From Aptenodytes patagonicus (lineage: Eukaryota > Chordata > Aves > Sphenisciformes > Spheniscidae), in assembly GCF_965638725.1 (NCBI RefSeq), contig NC_134951.1, positions 43,850,746 through 43,914,745 of the forward strand: DNA of 64,000 bases. The letters are read 5' to 3'. Below are positions 1-13,000 of the stretch, one piece after another. The position numbers were made by a program, and so were the translations under genes. The stretch's first letter is position 1, and every line of letters starts with the position of its first letter. The notes under the pieces are model-generated. The model was not told the origin of the DNA and did not search any database. It worked only from the letters and a program-made list of their open reading frames with translations.

Positions 1-996
1 ACTCTGTGACATGGTCTGTTCTCATTTAACGTCCTTTGCATGCTGTTCATGTATCAGCTACATTATGGGAAAATGTACCGTAATTTCCTTCTAGTTAAAT
101 ATCTGTTCAGGCATCTGATACAAAGCTAGTCATGACATTTCTCCCAACAAATTTTACCAGACTAAAGCAGATAGGTCATGGATTAATCTTATGTGTCATT
201 AAATTTTGTCCTTGAGACTGAAGACAATCATGCAATAGATAACTGCTTCTAGCAAATCAGCAGAACACTTACTCATGTAGCATCAACTGTCCTGATCCGT
301 AAGACATATCTTAACTAACTTGAGCTTTGAAGTAAAAGGGACAGACATCCACAGATATAATGCACTATAGAAGAAGCAGGAGCAAAACCTCCAGGAGTCT
401 ACTAAGTGATGAAAATGTCACTTTGAAAGTTTGAAAGCAGTTGACTGTTAAGTATGGCAATAGGGAAGTTGTCCATTCTTCTGTGAAAGTTCTGTCACCA
501 TCTATTTCTAAAGAAGGGCTCGTGCCAGATGTATTTTATTTAATTTTGTGATCTCAACAGGAGCATGTCCTTTGCAGTCTATTTTTGCAGTCCAGGTTTG
601 TTTGTAGTAACTTTTTGTTGTGTTTTTCCTTAACTATTTTGTATTATATAAAATCTAACAAACAAGTACCCATCTGTAGGGCTCTGAGAACTCCTGCTCC
701 TCGATAATTGTGTCTTTAATTTCACAATAATATGGCTTCCTGTTACTCTCTAGCCTATTACTGTTGGGCAAGCGCACGTAGATTTCCTCTTATCTAAGTG
801 TTTGTGATGTTTTAGAGACTTGTATACCTGTTGGACAATATTGAAGCTTTTTGTTTTAATATGGCTTTAATATGTTACTTTTGTAAAAAAACAGCTTTGT
901 AATATACATTACTGTGTTAACTAACTATAAATCTGGTGGAGTAACTTTTCTGTGTAATTAAGTCCACTTCTGTGCTGTGAATTCTCTCTTTGACAG
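1..996 (+). other. CASP8AP2 intron (partial)
   Basis: AT-rich intronic sequence ending in the acceptor at 995-996. I looked for the preceding FLASH exon (LDLYEE-like) and do not see it. No RNA gene or mobile element recognised. Confidence 0.8.
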
Positions 997-1071
997 TTGC
1001 AGGCAGAATATGGAAAATGTCAGCAGCAAATTAAAGAGTTGATGAAGAAATTTAAGGAAATACAGGCACAG
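997..1071 (+). CDS. CASP8AP2: CASP8AP2 coding exon, start of coiled coil
   Basis: A 75-nt exon (25 codons, phase 0 at both ends) follows the acceptor TTTGACAG and ends before the donor GTACTG. It encodes [19 protein letters not shown] and a further six residues, the start of the N-terminal coiled coil used for FLASH self-association. It is the first coding exon visible. A second possible acceptor (TTGCAG, ending at 1002) would remove two codons but is less like the human protein. Confidence 0.9.
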
Positions 1072-4000
1072 GTACTGTAGTTCAAAGGGCAACATTGTCA
1101 AGATTTGTGTAAAGCAAGCTGAATATTGCTTTGAGAGAGAGTTAATTTCATATGCTTTCCAGAATTAATCCATCACGTGGATGGTTTGTAAAGCACCTCT
1201 GTAGGTGCTAGGAGCTTGTTCTGCCTAGGATAGTTGCTAGGATAGCCTACTGACAGAATCAGTAGGTAAATTCACTTGTTTCATGATGTTGCGTGCAGTA
1301 ATACTTTAGTTGCTTAAAAGCTGTCTTCTATCTCCTTATTTGACATGCTTATTTTCTAATTGAATAGTTATCAGAAAGGTATCCAGTCCTCTCGTTTTTT
1401 AAAAAATAGGTCTTTATCGCACTAGGGAGAGTGTTGCAAAGGTATCTGAGCTGTCATTAAGAACTGGAAGAGGATGTCTGCGTTGCTTTGAGCATAGTGC
1501 CATTTTGATAAGGCTGAACCGCTTCTCAGCTTGAGCTAGTATCCCCATGCTGTGCCATTCTATATAGTTTGTTTATCTTGGGCAATTCTGCGACATGCTC
1601 TACTGTGTATTACAAATAAGTCCCAAAGGTTCTATGCTTTGAAACGGTAAGCAGCTTCCGCCCTGTGACACTTCTGTATTGTTTTCTGCAAAACTTGTCT
1701 GCCTTACTGAGCAGGCTTTGCTGAGGACAATTATTAAGAGAAGGGGCTATCTCCAGGATTGACAGATAGGGTTCTAGAACATCACATCTAGAAATGTTAG
1801 AATGATACAGCACCCAAAGTTTTGATACCTTGAAAGAAACACAATTACCCTGTTTCTCTGAAAGTGCTTAAAAGTTACATCTCTCATTTGACACAGTGAC
1901 CAGGAAAGCAATAAATTGAGAAAAAGAATGAAGCAAAGGGGCAGATGATAATTTTTTAGCTCTATGGTTACTTGGTTTATGGCATATTCAGTTTTAATAA
2001 ATTGTATGTTTAAAACATCTTTGATAATTATCAGGAACACAAACAGGAGCATAAACATGAGTGATTTTTTTATTTTTTTTAAAAAGTTCCTTTGGATCTC
2101 AATAATTCTGACTTCTCCAAAACGGTTTCTGTATGTTCTACTGTCAGTTTGCATATGATGGGACTTTTTCTAATGGTTGTCTTGCACTGTTTTTCATTAC
2201 GTGTTTGGATACCCAAGCTAATTCTCTTTTTTTTCCCTCTCTCTCCCCGCCGCCCTGCTCTCTTTTTTGTATATATTTAAAATAGAATGTCATTCTACAG
2301 AATGAAAACCAAGCTCTCAAAAAGAATATTTCAGCACTTATCAAAACAGCAAGAGTGGAAATTAACCGTAAGGATGAAGAAATCAGTAATCTCCATCAAA
2401 GGTACAACTAGATAGTGGAACTGAAAACATGCTTTTTGTCTGATCATGTTTATATACTTGTAAGAAACTTTTGTGTGTGTATTAAGTAAAACTAATGAAG
2501 AAAATCATTACTTAGTAAATAATTGTTTGTGTGGTTTAGTACTGGTACAATCAGAGGAAATAGGTATGTATCTTCTTTGCTTGATGAGGTCTTTGGTTTC
2601 TAATTAAGAAAACGAGGAATCCAAAGGGTGACCATTTGCCTGAATTCTTTTTTCATTTGTTTTGTTTAATCACCCATTCCTGATGGGTTATCTAACCATC
2701 TTGCATGTTTCAAAGCAGATACTATCTTACACGGTTCAGCTTCAGAACTAGTCTATTTTATGGTCTCAGACATGAATTCCATGGAACTTTGCAGACAACA
2801 GATGAAAATAAGTAAAGAGACTATATAATGTTTTCATGGCAAGATACGAAAGCCCTGTTTCCAATGGTGGGGGATAGCAGCTAGAGAATTCTTGGTAATT
2901 TCTGTGCACTACTAATCTTACTGCAAGGGGTTGAAAATATTAAAGTGTGCATGGGAGAGTAGCCGAGTTTAAGGTTTCTGAACCGCTTGAAGCCAGAGCA
3001 GGGGTCCAAGATTCAGGACCCCTAGCTTATCACAAGGTCACCTGCTTGTCACTTGTGTGACATCAGCCACATCATTAGTTTGTTTGTGTTTCAGTTTGAC
3101 CATTTGATATTTTCTTGCACCAAAAAGTGTCATAAAGAAGAAGGTTCATTTGACGTTGCTGTGCTAGAGGCTATATGCATATTAACTATGTGATTTTTTT
3201 TTTTTCCTAAATACTGAAAATTACCAGATATGATCTGATGGAGGTCAAGAGGTTTTAACATGTGTAACTCTTTCAGTTGATTGGCTTTGACACGATAGCT
3301 GTGATTTTCACACCTTTGAGTGTAGTAGTCTGGGTTTTAAATAAAATTGAAAAATATTTTCTTGTTTTGAATACTCGCCCTCATTAAAGAGTTTACAAAC
3401 TCCATTGCAATACCTTCTGATGGTGATGAAAATTTATGAACAAGGTATTTGATCTAGGTATTTTGGAGGCATCCACCATGGAAAATTGTGGGGAAAGTGG
3501 CACTTTGAGGTCTTAGAAGCATGCCTTGTCTGCTGCATGGCCTATAATAAATTATCTCGTCTTAAGCAATCTACCTATCTGTAAAGACTGCTTCAAAGAT
3601 AATATCTTTGAGGGAAATTGTTAGTGCTTATCTCAGGAAAAAAAAAATCAAAACAAACTAAAAACCCCAAAACTCCCACTTGGATACAATTACATTCATC
3701 ACACACATGTGCAGATTTAATAGCCAGCCTAAAGCACAGCGAAAACTTGTCAGTATAGTTAAAATTAAACAGAAATACAGGAAAGGATTTTGTATTACAA
3801 CAGCTGCAGCATTGTTTTAGTTCAACGTTCAGTTCACATCACAAGGTCACATTTCTGGAGTACAGCCAGTTGTGTAAGCTGATCATTACATATTTAAATT
3901 TACTGTATTGGCCCATAGGAAATGTTCAGTTTTACAAAGCAAAACCAACCCCATTTTGTATTGGACATAAATACAGAATTACTTTACACTTGAACTGATT

Positions 4001-7000
4001 CCTTACAGCTGGACACTGAATCAACATAGAATTTCAGGCCAAAACCAAATGTCTGTGTGTAGCAGCCCCTTCATCCTTGACCCTCTAAAAAGGAGCCATA
4101 CATTTGGTGGTTTGCTGCCATCATTTGTTGGTATGACTTTTACTTCTGTTTACTTGTGCATCGGTTAGACACAATCATTCTTCTGAGATAGTGGAGAGTA
4201 TTTAAGAAGGTTGTCATTAAAATGACATGGTTACAGGCAATGGCATGTTTGGTTGAATATGACAGAAGAGTGGGGTTTTTTGTTGGTTTGTTTTGGTTTG
4301 GGTTTTTTTCTGGTGAGGTAACTTTTTTACTCATTCTATCAGTAATGAGTAAGATTTCAGGCCATACAGGCTACATGTGCCCTTTTTAACTTAATTTTTT
4401 TCTTTTTATTATGATAACCTTGCAGCAATAGCATATGGCCTTGATAAGGCTTGATTATTGTAATTTACTACTTGTTTTCTGTAGCTTGCAGCAAGTTCCA
4501 AATGTGGTAGCTTATTTGCTTATTGCATAGAGTAAGCACAGTCACATTATACCTATTCTTTTGGTTGCCTGTTTATCAAATAGTGAACTATTGAATTGCT
4601 CTTTTTATTATTATTTTTTTAAATTGCTAATGCTGTAAAGAACAACTTTTTTTTTTTTTTCTCCTAAGGGAAGGCTCTCTTTGTTGCTGGACAATGAAAT
4701 ACTAATTTGAATTACTGAAATTGTTAATTAGACCCAGTACAGTATTTTTCCACAGATCTTGCTTTTTCTTTAGATTAAGTTCATTTGGAAAATACGTATA
4801 CAAATTATATTCTTTTAATGTGTGCTAATGGAAATTATTTAACTTCTATTTTTATCCCACATTTTTTCAACTTGAAGCTGAAGGAAAGTATGAAAAATTT
4901 TTAGAGAGATATGGATTCATCGCAATTCAGCTTTAGTTATGTTTAAATAAATTTCAACACTAACATAACTTTTTTTCTTTTTATAAACAGGCTATCAGAA
5001 TTTCCCAATCATCGAAGTAGCTTCACCAGAACATACCTTCCAGGATCAACTAATGGAAGGTGCTCTGAGATGTGTAAAACAAAAGATTCCAAATTCAGAC
5101 CTTCTGATTTAAGTGACAGTATAAAGATGGAGCATAGAATGAAAAATGACTGTTCAAAAGATACATACCACAGTTACTCATCTCATAATACGGACAATGG
5201 GAAGTCTAGCTCCGAAAAAAGAAACACTCCATATTTACTGAGATACCCTCCCGAAGAGCTCTGCAATGATGGTACTCATACATGTCTACCGAACTATGAC
5301 CATAGTTCCAACAAGGATAACAGAAAGGAAAGAAAAGAAATGAAAAGTAATGAACAGTATAGTAGGGGAAACATCAACAAATACAAAAGAGAAATGCATC
5401 AGAGCACCGGAAACAATGGTAACTGTAATACTGGTGATAGTGAAGAGGGGAACTCAGAACCTCCGCAAAAGCTGAAAACCCTTTCAGAGAAGGCTAGTAA
5501 AAATGAGTTGCAACAAAAAAGTCAGAGTGTAAAACTCAAATGCAGTCCAAGTGTAGAAAGAAGGGTAGAAAGGGGTGTTTCTTCCTGGGAGAAACAAACT
5601 ACCAGTAAAGACAGATTTCAAACAAGAGGTGAATTGTATGCTGATGATAGATCACAAAATTTATTAAAAAAAGACATTAAAACACATGATAAAGATGAAA
5701 AAAACACTGGCCAAAAAAATAAACCAAATGAAAAGCTACAAGAGCAACCAAGGAGGTCTGGTAGAGGGAGTAGTCCACACTCAAAGAATGAACATTCAAA
5801 GAGTCTTCATGAATCACGTAAATGTCGTGTGGAAGAGTCTAGAAAAGGAAGAGACATTGACTGCAAGAGAGACAGGGGAACAAATGATCATACTTCTCGA
5901 GAAGGAAGGACTTCACCTTCTAATTCCAACAGCAGAGAGCATAAATACGCGCGCTTGAAGGAAAATAGTAGTAGATATGAATGGGAAACAGCACATTCCA
6001 AATCAGAAAGACACAGAACTGAAGAAAAAAGGAAAAGAGAAAGAGAGAATCAGGATGAAAATAGACATTTCAGAAATGAAAGAAAAGTTGCAAAAGAGAT
6101 TCCTCACCAATCTGGAAAAGAATCCAAGAAAGGTACAGATATTACAAAAAGTGAGAGAAACAAGTCCTATAAGCTAGAAGAAACATACAGAGTAGCAGAT
6201 AGCTTAAAAGACCATAAAATCCCCAGAACTAAAGATGATCACACTGGGACAAAAAGCAAAGACTTAAAACTTAGCTTTATGGAAAAGCTAAATTTAACTC
6301 TTTCTCCTGCTAAGAAGCAATGTCTCTCTCCAACAGATGGACTTAAAACACCTTCCCAAAAGGTCACTGATGAGGGAAGTACAGAGCTCACGCTGCAGGC
6401 AGAACTGTTAGATTCTGCCCACCCTGTTAACTGTGGTCCCGCAGAGCAAGCTAACTCAACGTTACAAGTTCTGGACAGTGTGGCTCAAAGCGATGTGGAA
6501 CCAGCACTACCTATTCCTGTCAATTCTGAAAATGAAGCCTTGAAAGTAGCAGCAGCAGATCCAGCACAGTCTGAAGCATTGCCAGCAGTGGCAACTGATG
6601 AACTGAGCTCAGAAACCTTACCAGAAGCAGAAGTGGGTCAGGTACAGCCCCAAGCCTTGCCAGGAGCAGCAGAGGTACTGGTTCCTGACGAGATGCAGGC
6701 TGAAACGTTGTCAGCGGCAGCAGAGGCTTGTGATCTGGTTGAATCGGAAGCCTCAGCAACAGCAGTGGCAGTGATGGATCTGAATCACCCTGAACCTTTG
6801 CCCCTGGAGGTGGCAAGGAGTGTGGCAGAGTGTGAAAACTTATCTGTGACAGTGGGTGTGATGCAGGATGATAATGTACCAGCAGCAGAAGTGGCACAAT
6901 CCGAACCTGCCAGCGAAAGTATGGGAGCCCTTTCAGAGTCAGCAGCAGAGAAGAAAGACGAAGATAAAATATGTCTAGCTGCTGACATAGAAAGCTCAGC

Positions 7001-10000
7001 AGACCAACGTGGCTCTCAAAACCTTGTCTTAGATGACTTGGAAGCCAAAAGTTCTGGTGACCTGGAGTCCTGTGATGTCGCAGATGATATTAGCAAAATA
7101 AAACCAGACTCTTTAATGGAAGTAGTGAAGGACGATGATCACTTGGCTGCAGAAAATGTTGAGTGTCCCATTGAGGAAAAGGGTATCTGTGAAATTAATA
7201 TGAGTACATCTCAGTCACCTGACAGAACTATGTCAAGTGATAAGGACGAACCATTAGTTGACCAGAATGCTTGTGATCTGGAGCCGGATCTAACTGAAAT
7301 CAGTACTGCAGCATCTTCTCTTAGTGGTGAGATGTATCCTAAAATTAAAGAGAGAGAAACTAACCCAGTTCCTGTCGATGATGACAGCTCAATACTGAGC
7401 ATTGATCTCAATCACTTGAGGTACATTCCAAAGGCAATCAGCCCACTGAACAGTCCAATGCGCCCTTTGGCTAAAGCACTTAAGATGGAAAGTCCCTGCA
7501 AAGGTCTTGTGAAGAGTTATAACAAAGGTATTTGTATATGTGTATTCTAATTTCTTTTCTACATAAAGGCTTAGAAGATTCATTCGTGGAAAGCAGAAAT
7601 GACTTTAACTGCTTTCTCAAAAATATAAATTGTTTCTTCTTTAGCTATGTAAGCTATAGTGGTCTTTTTTGTTTATGGGGGAACTGCTTAACAGTGCAGT
7701 CAAGATTGTAGCCGATTGAACGTTAGTGCTATAAAAATTGGAGTTTGTCACTGCTGACAGATGAGTGGTTGAAATAAGAGTTATCTACAAACTTCTAAAG
7801 AAAAATGCATATAGGTTTCTTAATTGTGGTTAGTTCTGAGTAGATCTCATTAGGTTTTTCTCTGAAATTGTAGAGGCAAAATTTATTTAGGATCATATTC
7901 TTTCAATTATTTATTTGTGAGAAAGCTGGAGAGAGTACCTGAGACTTAATTTCTAGGAATGTCAGCTAAGAGAAGGCTGTGCTCTCCATCTGAATTGAAT
8001 TCAGTGTGAATTTTTAGATATATTTTATAATTGTGAGTCAGTCGGTGGGGAAAAAATTGGAACAAATACAACATTGGGATTTATCATTAATGAAGTAGGA
8101 GGTAACTCCTAAATAAGATGTCGGGGAGATAAAATTTATCATTAATGAAGTAAGAGCTAACTCCTAAATAAGATGTCGGGGAGATAAAATACCGTGACAG
8201 CACTCACAGGAAGAGAAAATAGGTGACCCAAAGTTTAAATCTTTTACTTGTGTGAATTTAACTCTTCCTGTAATGTCCTGCTGCAACTAACAAAAATTTC
8301 TCTTGGAAGTTTAATTTTCCTACTAGAAGAGGAATGGTAGAGTGGCATTTAAATCCTTGTTCTTATGTTTTGGAGCATAATCCTTATGTGTTTTTGCAAA
8401 TCTTAGTGTGGTTTGCTCTGGAATTCTGTCTCTTGTGCTTGAGACAGCTACTCTCTTAAGTGTGAATCCCTTTAGCAGTGTATATTTCAGTCTTACAACA
8501 GTTTATAGTCGCTGAAATATCTGGGGGACGCAAGAGCTTTGGGATCAAAGTAGATGAACATCAAATAAAAGTATTTTTCTGATTTTGTAGTGTTTCCCTG
8601 AGTTACTTATTAGAGGAATCCATCCTGTCCAGAACTTGCTACTAAATAACAAAGCAGTGATTTTCAGGTCTGAAGTTAGATGCCTAGTTGTCCTTGTGAT
8701 CTGACTAATGATGTTCTGAACCTGTTAAATTGACAGAAGGCTATGATTTCTCTTGGCCTTGAAATTCGGTACTCACCTTTCTACTGTTCTGCAGCACAGG
8801 GGTACACATGTTAATACTATAATTTGGCCACTTTCATTTTATACTTTGGTTTGTCAAAATATTGAAGTGATTAGTTTGAGAAGGTATTGATCCTTGTAAA
8901 ACTAAAAGGGAGGCAGTGATGGAATAGGTTTTTGCTCCTGTAGAATCTGTATAAGCATTTTCAAATGTTGCTTTAAACTGTTAATCGCAAGTTCATTTTT
9001 TACGGAGAGCAATTTAGATTTGTTCTTTTATGACATTAAGTGTTTGTTAGAGGTCATTAAGCAGTCTAATCTATGTGCAAGTGAACTTAAGAGTGTTTTA
9101 TTAACTAGAGTGCCCAGCAAGCCTAAAATTACCTGCAAAGCTCGTTAATCAATACATACACACTTCAGTGGAATTTTTGTACAATGGAAATGAGCTTGCC
9201 TTTTCATCTTTTGTAACATACTGCTTTGTGTAGCTGCTTATTGCTGTAATTGCTTATTTTTCTTAACAAAATAACATTTGGTTTGAATTTTAAAGAATGA
9301 TTAAATACATATCTAATGATATCTCAAAAATAGAAAATATTTAATAAACTTACTTGTAAGACAGAGTAAGGCATACTACATTTGGCAGAACTTTAGCCTT
9401 TCCTCTCACATATCTCAGTCCCTATACCTGTCATTCAGGAACCTGAACTGGAGGCTTTCTCCAAAATTTCTGAGGAAAAAAAGCTTTTTATGTTGTGGTG
9501 CTTAGTTACAGTGCTGGTAGTTTTAAATGCATCAAAAACTGAAACAGGAAATAATCATGTGTACAGTGCCTAGTACTCTTTTTGATTAGTAAGTTAGTTT
9601 ATTGAAAGACTTGATTTAAGTAGAACCTTTTTATCAGCCCTGGAAAAGATAGTTGAATGCAAACATTAATAGGTCATTTGTACTGCTTATTTTTTTTTCA
9701 TTGTGAAACTGCTAGAAGAAAACCAGCTATTGTTTGTAAAGGTTAGTCGATAACGATGCTGAAGTTAAAATTCAGCTTGTACAGTGTTCAGAAAACTTGT
9801 TAAAGTGAATGGAAAGAAGTTCAAAACCGACGGTAACTGCTAGATTTTTCTGTTTTCAGTGGATATATTTGTGACATAGGTCACGTTTTTGGTGAAATGT
9901 TGAAGTCTTATTTGCCCTTTGGAGCTCAGAAAAATCCCATTAAACTAGTAGCTGCTGAAGCAAACCACCCAAACTTGTTATAGCTCCAACTTCCTGAGTT

Positions 10001-13000
10001 GTCATTGGCAGTTTCAAACAAACAGTTCTGAATGGTCACTTTACAGAAGAGAATCTTCCAGGTTTTTCTGAAAAAGTCTGTTTATAATTACATTTTTCAT
10101 GGTGATTAGCAAACTGTTTTCTTTTTATAGATCTGGTTCCTGAAAGTGCAGTTGTCGTCTGTCCCTCAAAGAATTTGTCAAAGGAGGTAAACAAAGAAAA
10201 TCAAAAGCCAGTTAGCATGTCTGATGAACACTTAGAGATGGAGTCCCGGCTGAGTATCTCTTCAGATGAAATAGAAGAAGGAGAAATCATAAGTAGTGAT
10301 GAAGATGAAGAAAAATCTAAACCAGAAAGATGCTCTGAAAAGACAAAAAAATCAAGATCAAAAGCTTCTCCTGAGACACAAAATTTGACCAGCAGTCCGC
10401 AGAATCAAAAGAGCAAAACTGTATGTTGCAATGAAGATAAAGGAAAACTTGTTTCTGTGAAAGTAAGTACAAAGAAGAACAGAGAGAGGCATAAAAATCA
10501 GACTTTCAGATCTTCAAAGGATATGAAGAAAAATAAAACCGTGAGCATTGCTTGTCTTGAAAAAATAGTTCATGTTATTGTTGAACCTTCAAATGTACAA
10601 GAAATCATGCAGATGCTAAGAGCTATACGAAAGCAGATGAGGAAAAATTATATGAAGTTCAAGGTGCACTTTCCAGTTCAGCATTTTCACAGAATTATAG
10701 AATCTGGTATCATAAATTTTACATCATTAATAAAATATTTGAACTTTTCCAAGATGTCTACACTAGGTGAGACATTAAAATTGAACATCTGTGATATTAT
10801 AGAGTCCAAACTTAAACAAGTTAAAAAGAATGCCATAGTGGACCGTCTTTTTGAACAACAGGTATCAGATATGAAAAAACAGTTATGGAAATTTGTAGAT
10901 GAACAGCTTGATTACTTATTTGAAAAGATAAGGAGAATTATAATAAAACTATGTGATGTGCTAAATGTGAGAAATGAGAGTGAGGAAGGGAAGTTCGAAA
11001 GAGCAGGAAAACAAAAACACAAAATCAGTCATAAAAATGATGTGCAAAGATCTAGAAAAAAGTCCCTGAAAGCCAGATCTCAGAAGTCTGAAGAATATAT
11101 CCTTTCAAAGCAAATTGTGGATTATCAACGACCTAAGTGTCACCATGAGAAAAATAAAACAGATGCACCAAAAACTGCCTTTACAAAATGTCTTAACTCC
11201 ATTGATAACACGAGGAATTCCCAAACCAAAGTGCACCTCTCTAAAGAGAATAATTTGCAAGGCACTCTCACTCCATTGAAGGGTGTAAAATATGAAAAGG
11301 AAGGATTCCAGCTATCCAGAGATGCTAACAAGTCTGATCTTAGTTATGAGCTTCTCACAGAACAACAAGCGTCCAGTCTTACATTTAATCTTGTAAGTGA
11401 TGCTCAAATGGGTGAAATTTTCAAAAGCTTATTGCAAGGTTCTGATCTCTTGGAAAAAAATGGTGGCAATATTGATAGACATGAGTGGGAATTCAGGACA
11501 CCAGAAAAACAGTTTTTAGACAGTCATAAATGCAGAGGTAATACGGCCGGACTAGTGCAAGAGATTGCTCCAAAGGAGGCTTGTTTGGAATCTCGACCAG
11601 TAGAGGATATTAACTGGCCTATTGTTTCACCTGTAAGAGCTCCCTCTTTAACATCTAGGCTTCAGACGTCTGTTGATCCAGACGTACTAGATGAAAGCTG
11701 TATGTTTGAAGTTCCTACAAATGCAGCTTCATGCAAAGAAGATGAATGCAGTTTACAAAAGAATAAATCATTAGTTTCTTCTATCCTCCTTGAAGATTTG
11801 GCTGTTTCCTTAACTATTCCATCGCCTTTGAAATCAGATGCTCACCTCAGCTTCCTAAAACCTGAGAATAATTCTAGCTCAACTCCCGAGGGTGTTCTCA
11901 GCGCACATTACAGTGAAGATGCACTTCTTGAAGAGGAGGATGCCACTGAGCAAGACATTCATTTGGCTTTAGAATCTGATAACTCAAGCAGTAAATCAAG
12001 TTGTTCTTCATCATGGACAAGTCGGCCTGTTGTTCCCGGTTTTCAGTGTCGCCCCAGCCTACCAATGCAAGCAGTAATCATGGAGAAATCCAATGATCAT
12101 TTTATTGTAAAGATTAGGCGTGCGGTGCCATCTACCTCACCAGCATTTGATCAGATGGCTTCAGTGAAGGAAGCACGGGCATCCTCAACCAAGAATGAAA
12201 AAGAAGAAATGAGAAGTGGGGAAAAAGAAAAGGACAGTCAGAGTGCCACAGCAGCCACTGTGCAGGAAACTGTCAAACCAGATCTGGTTAAGACGGATCA
12301 GTTGCCTCACGTCAGCACTGAACAAGAACAAAATCCTGCCTTACCTCAGCCTCTAAAGGAGTCGCATAATAGTATTGGAAAGGAAGAAACTACTGCGTTG
12401 CCTGGACCCTGTAGAAAATCTTCAAACACAGAGAGCCATGACACTGAAAGCCCAGATGAAGGCTCTGAGCAATCTCAGACACACAAATTGAAAGTATCTG
12501 AAAACGTAAATGAAATGGGTGTTAGATCTCAAGCTTCTTTTCCTGCTGGATGCAGTGTAGAGTCATACATAGACTTAACAGATGATATTGTTAGTGAAAC
12601 TTCATGTCTTGCAGTGGAATCCACTGCAGATAACAGGACTCAGGAAAATTCTACAGCTAACTCGGAAAACAGTGATAAAAAGGAAGAACTGGAAGAGTGC
12701 TCTGATGCATTTATAGACTTAACAGAAGAGCTTTCCAATGAGACTGTAGCAGGTGAATGTAATCTTGAAACAAAACCCACTTCGAATACTGATGTAGGAT
12801 GCCAGATAAGTATAGGTGATAAAACTAGTAAAAAAAGGAAAAAGGAGGCTGTCAGAGAGAATTCCAACTCAAAAAGGCAACGAAAAGAAACTGAATCGGT
12901 GGGTGAAGGGGGTGATACAAGTGATGTGAAACCTGAAGAGGTAAATTCAGCACCCAAACGATGTTCCAGTAAGACGAATGAGTTGCAGCAGAACAAAGAC

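Noticed and set aside
7528..7550. Stop at 7550 as the end of a short FLASH isoform
   Set aside because: It follows a good donor at 7528, and the next exon joins in frame with conserved sequence; read-through only.
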